NCBI RefSeq assembly: GCF_043290135.1
Contig: NC_134710.1
Location: 11,175,321 to 11,239,320 of the forward strand
DNA from: Rhipicephalus microplus
Taxonomy: Eukaryota > Arthropoda > Arachnida > Ixodida > Ixodidae
DNA: 64,000 nt
Reading direction: 5' to 3'
Below the pieces are notes generated by a model, which made no database searches, was not told the DNA's origin, and was given only the letters and a program-made list of their open reading frames with translations. This document shows, piece after piece, positions 32,424-42,400 of the stretch; the first letter of the stretch is position 1; each line of letters begins with the position of its first letter. The translations under genes were made by a program, and so were the position numbers.

Positions 32424-35400
32424 CATTGAAGCACTTCATTGCTTCGTAATTTATTCACATGGTCATGAGCCTGGCATTTTCACCAAAAAGAATGTTCACT
32501 GGAATGTGGAGTTTCCGTCGAAGTTTCTGTCTATGTATGATGTACTTGGGGCAGTCAAGCGAGCAGATGATGCAGATCCTGGTCATCGTGGCCACACAAA
32601 CATGTTGACAATGGCACACAATGAAATAACTCTGGATAAGCAGTTCCACGATCTATGTAGATATGAATGTGTGAACAAAAAACAAACCTTTTATTATCAA
32701 AAACATGAACAGCTCATTCAGTGGCTTCCGAAGTCTCAGACTTGCAGATTCCAGGCTTCAGCATTTCAAAATTAACAACCTGTAAAAAATGCAATCTGGG
32801 AATGTAAAGTGAAGCCATTACAAATGCTTAAGATGCATTCTGTATGTCACTGCTATATATCCTGAACAAAGCTGTTTCACAATCAGTAGGCTACAAAAGA
32901 CTGTTTCCTTAGTTGCCTACTGAAACAGCCTATAAAAAAAGCACAACAAAATTCAGGTTTCTTTGTATCATGAATTTGGGCCACAAATTAATGATAATGG
33001 CTGTTAAATGTTCTAAATTCTTAGAAAGATCAAGAACAGGTCCATTTGCTGGCGGTATTTTAGCACAGCATTTGATAATGCACTCTCCCACTGCTTTACA
33101 GGGTCCAGAAGCAAGCACAGTGTATACAGGATTCCACTGTTAGAGAACATCGAAAGCCACTTGGTCCCACCACCAGCCAGCTGTAGCAATAAGTTGTGAC
33201 ACAAGTGCAGCATAAATGGTGCACTTGCAATGTCCACTACTGTCCGCTCACTTGATAAAAAAGCACCGCACATGGTGCTCACTGTGCCTGCGCAAAACTA
33301 TTCGCAGCCTGCAGCAGGTGGTAGTGCCAAGCAGCTGCCACCCACTCCGATGTTCTCTTTAATAGTGCACCGCTGTATACATCACTAATCGCGATTCTAA
33401 GACCCCTCCTTGTGTACTTCAAGCATTTGAACAAGCAGAAAGCACAATTCACATGATTTCATGACATGAAAATGAACCATGTTAGCCAAGACATTAGGAA
33501 ATAAACACATCCTTAAACAGCTATCTATATTCCACCTCTTAGCACCAAAGCAAGCATTCAACCGTACACTGTAATCTTATTCTTTCACTACCTAGGCATG
33601 AAAATTGGGTCAAGGAAAGCAAAAGAAATTTTAACACTATTTATTACTGCAATAGCAATTATATGGGCAGTCTCCGCTGGTTTTTCGCCGCCGCCGCCAT
33701 CATTCACATGTGTGTGTGTGTATACACAATATGGAGGATGTGCTCATTCTGCGAAGTGAACATCGCCTTTCTGGCGGAGGTCGACTGCGCAAGCTTATCT
33801 TGTGAGAAAACAAAAAGCTTATGGTTGCCGCGCTATCGCAGCAATGATCAACGCGTCTTGTGCCGCCACAGCAGGTGGGAGCTTTTACAGGCTGCGCTCT
33901 TAACATGAAAAAATGGTGCGAAAAGTGTACCTGAAGCGGCAGTGTTCTCTTACACCAGGGATTTGTAGAGTTACGCGAGATCGCCTCACTTCATATAACA
34001 TTGCAATTCGTCACTATCACATTCATTGCTTCAACTTTTCAGTGAAACTGATTTTGTACAATCATCCCTGCCAAAGTCACGAACTGCACTTGAAAACATG
34101 CACACGAGTATACACAGCGACCAAGAAAGCTTCTTGAGACAAAGGTGTCCAGCCGCTATGCATAATTTGCAGGGTCTGTATCATTTCTCATGAGTTATTT
34201 GCGTCCATCTGTACCTGTGATTACGTTTCGTATGTCATTTGTGCATGAGAAACGCGGGGCACATTTATATCTGCTGGCCACTCTTCGTGTGACGTTCGGA
34301 TTTGTTGCTATTGTGTTCGTTGCTTCGCCTTTGCGGCAAAGCTGCGACTTTTCTTTTCACCTGCCAAATGCACAGCACCAACAGAGACCTCTAAGCTTGG
34401 CTTGGCTTTATGCCTCATAAATACTTCCTCTTGGTGAGTTGGTTCATTGCACAGCGAAGGAGTAACAGCGTGAACACCCACCCACAAAAAAGACGTGTGT
34501 CCCTATCAGTATATCTGTGAGTGTGCATTCGTGCTGTTCATGGATGTCAGCAGGAGGAATGCAAAAGAGGCACTTGCCCCCCTCAAGCTTCACCAGCACT
34601 TGCCGTCACCAAAGCTACACCAGTGCTCTCCCACCCACGATGAAACACTGGTTTGCAGCCCCCAAGAGAAAATCCTGTTGACAACCATGGTATTGTTACT
34701 CCTTTGCTGCCTCGTAAAAAGCCCCATTAAAGTTCTTTGCATTCCTTGGCTTCCAAAATTTCACTGAAAAACTTGAAGCCGGCAGTTGATAACACCAAGT
34801 ACTCTGGCTCCACAACTGGAATGAAGCTGAGTTAAACATTTTGAAGAGATGAAGCTTCAAGAAAATCCTTGAAGCTTTAACTCTTGAAAATGAAATAACA
34901 TCAAGTAGGCATCAGCAACGTCCTATCATTAGCAGTTACAAGCACGTGGAAGATCGTCTATTCAAGTTTCCAACAAACAGGTTAATGCCCTTTGTACTGC
35001 CAGAACTGTCAAAATGTGTACCTAATTTCCCGTAGATTTCCAAAAATGTGGACTTATGACAATTGACTCATCATCCATGTTGGTACAAATTACAGTGACA
35101 ATCATACACTTGCTACTAATAGTGAAAGGGTTAGGTATTGCCAAGCTATTCTCCTTTTCTGTACTCTTTCAATTATTCCAGACGCTTCAGGTGTGTGGTG
35201 GCACGTGGCATCTTCCAAGCATCTGGCTTCAAGTCGACGTCAGACCCTCTGCTTTCTGTGAATGCTGTTTAGACACGTGAGCATGTATTGGCAGTAAAGG
35301 CGAAAATTCAGGAAGCAGAAAGTGCACAAATTGATCTGCTTTACTGATGAAATGAGCGAACAGCTGCACACATTATAGATGGCAGCTACTAAGAAAAAGT

Positions 35401-35616
35401 CACAGAGGCACATATTGGCGGCTTTTAAAAATTCTATTTTACGATTAGCCTAATGTGGATATTCTGCGTATGTCTAAATGTCCATAGACAATCAAAAGAA
35501 GTCTCAACACGGCAAACCTGCAACATGAAGCTGAAGATGTAGCAACAAAAATTATGCCCACACACACTGCTCTTAAATACGAAAGGCCACAAGCCAGTAC
35601 CTAGCCTTCCTTTACT
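32424..35616. other. 3.2 kb without an assignable gene
   Basis: Frames are short. The best candidate is a minus-strand stretch about 33085-33297 that reads CGAFLSSERTVVDIAS, PFMLHLCHNLLLQL and LYTLCLLLDP. It is preceded on the minus strand by TTTTGCGCAG and followed by GTAAAG, so it could be one exon, but I cannot name the protein. The 33650-34430 stretch (CCGCCGCCGCC, GTGTGTGTGTG, a GAGAAACGCGGGGC block) looks like an old tick repeat but has no visible ends. A plus frame at 32506-32775 has no recognised domain. Confidence 0.3.
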
Positions 35617-35630
35617 GCAATAGGAGGCTT
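35617..35630. repeat. RTE target-site duplication, left copy
   Basis: GCAATAGGAGGCTT matches 38817-38830 at all 14 bases and abuts the microsatellite 3' tail of the RTE element. The GC may also be part of the tRNA-like end. Confidence 0.85.
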
Positions 35631-35761
35631 CATCTTCATCATCATCATCAGCCTGACTATGTCCACTGCAGGACAAAGGCCTCTCCCATGTTCCGCCAGT
35701 TAACCCGGTCCTGTGCTTGCTGCTGCCAATTTATACCCGCAAACTTCTTAATCTCATCTGC

Positions 35762-36154
35762 CTACCAAACCTTCTGTCTCCCCCTAACCTGCTTCCCTTC
35801 TCTGGGAATCCAATTAGTTACCCTTAATGACCAGCGGTTATCCTGTCTACGCGCTACATGCCCGGCCCATGTCCATTTCCTCTTCTTTATTTCAACTATG
35901 ATATCCTTAACCCCCGTTTGTCCCCTAATCCACTCTGCTCTCTTCTTGTCTCTTAAGGTTACACCTACTATTTTCCTTTCCATTGCTTGCTGCGTCGTCC
36001 TAAATTTAAGCTGAACCCTCTTTGTAAGTCTCCAGGTTTCTGCTCCATAGCTAAGTACCGGCAAGATACAGCTGTTATATACCTTCCTCTTGAGGGATAG
36101 TGGCAATCTACCTGTCATAATTTGAGAATGCTTGTCGAATGTGCTCCACCCCAT
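35762..36154 (-). pseudogene. RTE LINE, C-terminal region
   Basis: A 130-codon frame after a second frameshift encodes RRKVYNSCILPVL-type and LSYGAETWRLTKRVQ blocks, then RKWTWAGHVARRQDNRWSL, the conserved tail of RTE ORF2 proteins. The same blocks appear in the relic at 13725-14320. No catalytic role is known for this tail. Confidence 0.8.
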
Positions 36155-36185
36155 TCTTATTCTTCTAGTTACTTCAATCTCGTGG

Positions 36186-37416
36186 TTAGGCTCTGCTGTT
36201 ATTACCTGCCCTAAGTAGACAGTCTTTTACAACTTCAAGTGCACTATTACCTATCTCGAAGCGCTGCTCCTTTCCGAGGTTGTTGTACATTACTTTCGTT
36301 TTCTGCAGATTAATGTTAAGACCCACCTTTCTGCTCTCCTTGTCTAACTCCGTAATCATGAGTTGCAATTCGTCCCCTGAGTTACTCAGCAATGCAATGT
36401 CATCGGCGAAGCGCAGGTTACTAAGGTATTCTCCATTAACTCTTATCCCTAACTGTTCCCATTCTAGGCTTCTGAAAACCTCCTGTAAGCACGTGGTAAA
36501 TAGCGTTGGGGAGATTGTGTCCCCCTGCCTTACACCCTTCTTGATTGGTATTTTGTTGCTTTCTTTATGAAGCACTATGGTAGCAGTTGATCCCCTGTAG
36601 ATTTTTTTCCAGAATGTTTATATATACTGCATCTACGCCCTGATTCCGCAGTGTCTGCATGACGGCTGATACCTCCACTGAATCAAACGCCTTCTCGTAA
36701 TCTATGAAGGCTATGTATAGTGGTTGGTTATACTCTCAGCATTTCTCTATTACCTGATTGATAGTATGAATGTGGTCAATTGTTGAGTAGCCTGTTCGAA
36801 ATCCTGCTTGTTCCTTTGGTTGATTGAATTCTAATGTTTTCTTTACTCTGTTAGCAATTACCTTTGTAAATAGCTTGTATACTACAGAGAGCAAGCTGAT
36901 CGGCCTGTAATTCTTCAAGTCCTTGTCATCTCCTTTTTTATGTATTAAGGTGATGTTAGCGTTCTTCCAAGACTCTGGCACCCTTCCCGTCAGGAGACAC
37001 CTCGTAAACAGGGTGGCTAGTTTTTCTAACATAATCTGTCCTCCATCTTTCAGCAGATCTGATGTTACCTGATCCTCACCAGCAGCTTTGCCTCTCTGCA
37101 TGCTCTCCAAAGCTTTTCTGACTTCTTCTATTATTACTGGTCGGGTGTCATCTGGGTCACTGCTAGTTCTTATAGTATTAAGGTCGTGGTTGTCTCGGCT
37201 ACTGTACAGATCTCTGTAAAGCTCCTCCGCTATTTTAACTATCCTATTCATATTGGTAGTTATTTTGTCTTCTTTGTCCCTTAGTGCATACATCCAACTT
37301 TTGCCTATCCCAAGTTTCCTCTTCACTGCTTTGACGCTTCCTCTATTTTTCAGAGCGTGTTCAATTCTCTCCATGTTATACCTTTTTACATCGCATACTT
37401 TACGTCTATTAATCAA
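36186..37416 (-). pseudogene. RTE LINE, reverse transcriptase domain
   Basis: Frame 36736-37416 encodes the fingers: RGKAAGEDQVTSDLL, WKNANITLIHKKGD, NYRPISLLSVVYKLF and AGFRTGYSTIDHI. A stop lies at 36736, after which FIDYEKAFDSV (first catalytic Asp) is still readable. A frameshift in an A-rich run near 36605 leads to frame 36186-36575 with GVRQGDTISPTLFTTCLQ, NLRFADDIALLSN (F-A-D-D palm) and LNINLQKTKVMYNNLG. The F-A-D-D and R-Q-G-D-T-I-S-P forms are typical of RTE. Confidence 0.88.
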
Positions 37417-37455
37417 CTTTGAAAGCTCTGCCAGTTTTATTTGGTCTGTTGTACT

Positions 37456-38631
37456 TCACACTTTCATGATTTGACGCTTCTTCATTAGGTTCTTCATTTC
37501 CTGGGAAAGCTTGCCAGTGTCCTGTCTAACTACCCTGCCTCCAACTTCCACTGCACACTCCGTAATGATACTCGTCAGATTATCATTCATTGTATCTACG
37601 CTAAGGTTGGTTTCCTCACTAAGAGCCGAGTACCTGTTCTGCAGCGACACTCTGAATTCCTGTACTTTCCCTCTCAGTGCTAGCTCATTGATTGGCTTCT
37701 TGCGTATCAGTTTCTGTCGTTCCTTCTTCAAGTCTAGGCGAATTCGAGACCGTACCATTCTATGGTCACTGCATCGTACCTTGCCAACCACTTCCACATC
37801 CTGCACGATTCCTGGGTGAGCAGTCATTATAAAGTCTATTTCGTTCTTATTTTCGCCATTAGGGCTCCTCCATGTCCACTTGCGGTTTTCTCGTTTTCGG
37901 TAGAAGGTATTCAAAATCCACAAATTATTGCGTTCTGCGAATTCTACTAGTAGCTCTCCTCTGGCCTTTCTAGTGCCGATGCCATAATCTCCTACTGCCT
38001 GGTCTCCAGCCTGCTTCTTCCCTACCTTCGCATTAAAGTCACCCATCACTATAGTATACTGTGTTTTTACCTTACTCATTGCCGATTCCACGTCTTCATA
38101 GAAGCTTTCAACTGAAGCGTCATCATGGCTGGATGTAGGCGCTTAAGCCTGTACTACCTTCATCTTGTATCTTTTATTCAGTTTAATTACAATACCTACC
38201 ACCCTTTCATTAATGCTATAGTATTCCTCTATGTTGCCAGCTATGTTTCTGTGAATTAGGAACCCCACTCCCAGTTCTCTTCTGTCTGCCAAGCCCCGAT
38301 AGCAAAAGACGTGCCCATTCTGTAGGACAGTATAGGCCTCATCTGTCCTCCTAACCTCACTGAGCCCTATTATATCCCATTTAACACCCTCTAGCTCCTC
38401 GAATAGTACAGCTAGACTTCCCTCACTAGGTAAGGTTCTAGCGTTAAACGTTGCCAAGTTAAGGTTCCAATGGCGGCCTGTAGTCCAGAGATTCTTAGCA
38501 CCTTCTGCTGCATTGCAGATCTGACCGCCGCCATGGTCAGTTGCTTCGCAGCTGCTGGGGACTGAGGGCCGTGAGTTATTTGACGTATGCGTGTGGGAGG
38601 TAGTGGCCCGATACTGCACCAGGGTGGCCAA
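37456..38631 (-). pseudogene. RTE LINE, APE endonuclease domain
   Basis: Frames 38143-38631 and 37456-38091 are in the same register, separated by a TAA after MKVVQA. Motifs: LNLATFNARTLPSEG (start of the domain), IIGLSEVRRTDEAY (metal-binding Glu), IVMGDFNAKVG, NEIDFIMT and RCSDHRMVRSRI with the catalytic S-D-H intact. A long basic linker follows (LDLKKERQKLIRKKPINE). The only visible lesion in the nuclease is the internal stop. It would nick the genomic target for priming. Confidence 0.85.
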
Positions 38632-38747
38632 TCCTTCTCTGGTGAGGGAGTGCGTTCCCGGCGGTGGTTACCGGTGAGGCCGCACCCCAGGCCTCGTAAT
38701 GCAGTTCCATCAACATGTGGATTTTTTTTTTTCCGGTTGGGAACTGC

Positions 38748-38818
38748 GCGGCACCGGGATTTGAACCACGGACCTCTTGCATGCGAGGCGGATGCTCCAA
38801 CCACTACGCCATCACCGC
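38748..38818 (-). promoter_or_regulatory. tRNA-like RTE 5' end with pol III A and B boxes
   Basis: Read on the minus strand, the 71 bp begin GCGGTGATGGCG and end GGTGCCGC, which can pair as an acceptor stem. An A box TGGCGTAGTGG (consensus TRGYNNARNGG) and a B box GGTTCAAATCC (consensus GGTTCRANNCC) lie at tRNA spacing. The anticodon-loop position reads CTCGCAT, suggesting descent from a tRNA-Ala(CGC) gene, but the anticodon and T stems have mismatches, so it is not a functional tRNA gene. It is followed by a spacer and an A-run of about a dozen (38720-38733), then the LINE body. It could act as an internal pol III promoter. Confidence 0.7.
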
Positions 38819-38830
38819 AATAGGAGGCTT
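38817..38830. repeat. RTE target-site duplication, right copy
   Basis: GCAATAGGAGGCTT is identical to 35617-35630 and directly abuts the tRNA-like 5' end of the element. Confidence 0.85.
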
Positions 38831-39206
38831 AATGGTTTTCTGATGGCAATTCAAATATGCAAAAACAATCTACAACTGAGTAAACACAAAATACCAACAC
38901 GCTTCTACCCTACCCTAACCTTTGGCACTTCTAGCAGTAAAAATATGAATGGTCAGCGGTGCCCAGTCACGTGATCGTTGATTGATTGGTGTACGTGGTC
39001 CATCTTTTTGTTAATTTTGAAATATTGTTTGTTTCTTTATAATAAAACATATTACTCTATAAAAATGTTTATACGCTTGCACTAGTAGTACGCATTAAAG
39101 AGGTGCTGCCTCCACTTGATGTAATGATAACATGCTCGTCAGCACGTCCACGACACAGGTGCAGGCAACCTTAGGCGTAGGTGCACACAACACTGTATAA
39201 ATACAG
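38831..39206. other. AT-rich spacer between RTE and Gypsy elements
   Basis: Short AT-rich sequence. A 65-codon plus frame crosses the RTE boundary and is not credible. This and the DNA after 43830 were contiguous before the Gypsy insertion at GAAAG. Confidence 0.6.
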
Positions 39207-39211
39207 GAAAG
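39207..39211. repeat. Gypsy target duplication GAAAG, left
   Basis: GAAAG directly precedes the LTR start TGTTACATCG and matches the five bases after the other LTR at 43826-43830. Confidence 0.9.
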
Positions 39212-39350
39212 TGTTACATCGTGCATAATGAATAGCACAGCATAAACGGAGACATCTTGTTTATTTCATCTTCTTCCTTCTCCCCCGTGGCGGCCACCGA
39301 GCGCGTGCCACCGCACAGCGCTGTAGTCGGTAGCGACGCCTTATACCACA
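39212..39350 (-). repeat. 3' LTR of the young Gypsy element
   Basis: 139 bp, TGTTACATCG...TTATACCACA on the plus strand, so TGTGGTATAA...GATGTAACA in element orientation. It holds a TATA-like GGTATAAGG near its start and GAAATAAACA (poly-A signal) in its second half, consistent with a very short U3-R-U5. No base difference from 43687-43825 was found by eye. Confidence 0.93.
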
Positions 39351-39364
39351 TATCCCCTCTTGCA
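39351..39364 (-). other. Polypurine tract of the young Gypsy element
   Basis: In element orientation GCAAGAGGGGATA ends directly at the 3' LTR, the standard position for the plus-strand primer. A long T-run (A-run on plus, 39365-39376) precedes it. Confidence 0.7.
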
Positions 39365-39424
39365 AAAAAAAAAAAATAAAATAAAATAAAAATAAATGGT
39401 AGAAACACACAAAACTGTTTTTGT

Positions 39425-42400
39425 CTACTTCCTAACGAAGTCCTTCAATTTCTTTGGGGTCTTCTTTTTACGCTTGCTTTTCCTTGCAGGCGCATTAAAT
39501 CCTGGACTGGTCAAAGCTTGCGTGCCGTCTGGTGGAGATGATACGGGGTCTGCCCTTTCATGACCATCCGCTCTTGATGTGTCCCATTGGGGCGCACTAG
39601 ATGACCGATCAGATGCAGGGGACCAGTTCATAAGGGCAGCGGTTTCAGGCTGTAATGCATGAGAAGACCGATTAAATGCAGGTGTCCAGTTCATAACAGC
39701 AGGGGTGCCCGATTTCATTTTGTTGACCGCTCCGGAGTGAACTGCGATTAACTTAGATGCGTTCCACACACGCCCATCGTCCAAAAGGTACGAGGCCGGT
39801 CCCCGTTTTCCAATGATCTTCTTGGGCGCGGAAAATTGTGAAGACAGCTTACCGTGAGCTGCAGTTGTCTTAACGCGCACGTAATCACCAACGACGAAAC
39901 TGGGTTCCTTGGCTCCACGTTTTTCATCGGTGTAGCTCTTCGAGATCATTTGCTTCTTTTTGACATGCTCTCGTAGCTGTTCAATCGCCCTTGACGGGTC
40001 CGTGCTGAAGCATCTGTCGGGCAATCCCAATATGTCAAGTCTGGTGCGAGGTTGGCGTCGATGAAGAAGAACAGCGGGTGTCGCACCAGTAGTCGCGTGA
40101 GGCGTACAGCGATATACTTGCAGGTAATCAAGCATGGCTGTTCGTACGTCACGACGTTCAAGCAGGGCTAGTTGAATGTACGACTTCAGCACCCTATTGA
40201 ATCTCTCCACCAAGCCGTTAGCTTGTGGGTAATACACGGAAGAGTTGTAGTGCGTTATTCCACGCTCCGTGAGAAACTCGTCAAAGCTTGCTGAAGAGAA
40301 CTGTGGTCCATGATCGGATACAATACTACGTGGGTAGCCTTCTCGCGCAAAAAGTTCAAGTAAAAACTTCTTCACTGTAGACGTGGTCGCATCTCGCACG
40401 AACGCCACTTCAGGCCACTTGCTATAATAGTCAATAACAGTAATCGCAAAACGGCAGTCGGCCGAAGCTTGCGTGAAAGGTCCCACAATGTCGATGGCAA
40501 TTTTTTCCCACGCCGCGTCAGGAAGAGGAACAGGTTGCAGTGGCGCTGGAAAGGTACGTGCGGACTTGTCACAAGACTGGCAAATCACGCATGTGCGCAC
40601 CAGTTCTTCAATGTGACTATCCATGCATGGCCACCAATAGGACTCTCTCAGGCGAGCTTTGGTACGACTAATGCCTGGATGTGACTCGTGGGCCAGATCC
40701 ATAAGGCGGCGTGTCAACGTTGCAGGCACGACAATCCTGTCACCCCGGCATAGGATATCACTTACAACAGAGAGTTCAGCCTTCACGTAAAAGTAAGGTA
40801 GCAATTCTTTTGACAGTGATTTCTTGTCAGGCCAAGAAGTAGTCGTGAAGTGCTTAACTTCACAGATAATCTGATCATTGGCACTTGCTTCTTGAAGTTC
40901 TGGCATGGTAACTACGGGAGACAACAAACAGATAAATTCCTCTTCTGGTGCATCGCGGATTAAACTCTGGACGGGTAGCCTGGAGAGAGCGTCAGCCACG
41001 ACGTTTTCGCTACCTTTCCTGTATTCGACGGTATAGTTGTAGCAGAGCAACCGTGAGGACCAGCGCGCAATCCTTAATGGTCGGTGACCGGTGCCTTTCG
41101 TCGAAAGAAGCGTAACCAGCGCTGCGTGATCCGTTCGTAAGATGAAAGGTCGTCCCCATAGATAAACGTGCCAGTGTTCGCAAGCCCAAACACAGGCAAG
41201 GGCCTCACGTTCGCCGACTGAGTATTTCCGCTCATGCGGTTGAAGTGTGCGGGAGGCGAATGCGACAGTTTGCAGTGAGGTCCCGTTGTCTTGCTGAAGT
41301 ACTGCACCTAATCCATATCCTGAAGCATCAGTTGTAACGAACACAGGCAAGTGAGGATCGAAAAGATGAAGCACTTCGCAAGATGTGAGCAGAGATTTCA
41401 GGCGCTCCAAACTGCTCTGTGCTGCCGCACTCCAAACGAAAGAGGCTTGTCCTCGTAGCAAGGCGCGCATTGGCTCGACAACATCCGAAAAATGAGGAAT
41501 GAACTTGGAATAGAAGCCTGCAAGCCCCAGTAGCGAGCGGAGTTCGTTAATATTTGTAGGTGATGGTGCCTTTGTTATCGCCTCAATGGATGACATCAAC
41601 GGAAATAATCCTTTGGCGCTCACAACGTGACCTAGAAAAGTCAACTCTGCCACGTCAAAGACACACTTGTTGTTGAGCCGGAGGCCAGCATCAGAAAGAC
41701 GTTGCAATACAGCGCGCAAGTTTCCCAAATGGTCCTCTCGGGATCGCCCATACACGATGATGTCATCAATGTAAAATAGGACACATTTGCACCCTTTCAA
41801 GATCATGTGCATCATTTTCTGGAACGCTGATGGCGCCGACGCCAGTCCGAAGCAAACCCTCTTGAAGCGAAATAGTCCATCGTGAGTGATGAACGTGGTA
41901 AGGTCACGGCTCTCTAAACTGAGCGGTAACTGGTGATATGCAGAAGCTAAGTCTAGCTTCGAGAAACGCTGTGCCCCAGCCAGGCTGTTCAGGAGCTCCT
42001 CAGTTTGTGGCAAAGGAAAACTGTCTACTACCACAGCTTTGTTTGGCTCCCGTAAGTCAACACACATGCGAATCGAGCCGTCTTTTTTTCTGGCTACGAC
42101 AATAGGGGAGACCCACTCAGAAGAGTCGACACGCTCAATGATGCCCTGAGCTTCTAATTTCTGAACTTCTGCCGAGACTTGCTCGCGAATGACAAGTGGC
42201 AGTCGTCTCAGTTTGCTGGCCACCGGTTGTACAGACGCGCGAACTCTGACCTTGTGAGTGAAACCTCTCACAGTTCCCAGCTCTTTTGCAAATAGGTGCT
42301 CAAACTCAGAACGTAATTCTGGAGGTAGCACCGGAGTTTCTTGCGTCATTAGAAGACACCTGAGCGGTGACCCTTGGATCTTCATATCCAGAGCAGCGAT

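Larger units (their letters stand above)
35631..38816 (-). mobile_element. Full-length RTE LINE with tRNA-like 5' end
   Basis: This minus-strand non-LTR element is flanked by perfect 14-bp duplications GCAATAGGAGGCTT (35617-35630 and 38817-38830). In transcription order it has a 71-bp tRNA-like sequence, a short spacer with an A-run, APE endonuclease, RT and a C-terminal tail. Its 3' end is a (GAT)n-type microsatellite (plus strand ATCATCATCATC near 35640), as usual for RTE. One ORF is recognisable, carrying three in-frame stops (near 38143, 37456 and 36736) and two frameshifts (near 36600 and 36200). Unit-length structure with target duplications shows it transposed as one piece. A truncated relative lies at 13725-14320. 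Confidence 0.88.

Noticed and set aside
38748..38818. Functional tRNA-Ala gene
   Set aside because: Mismatches in the anticodon and T stems, position inside target duplications of a LINE, and an A-run after it indicate a mobile-element promoter rather than a tRNA gene.
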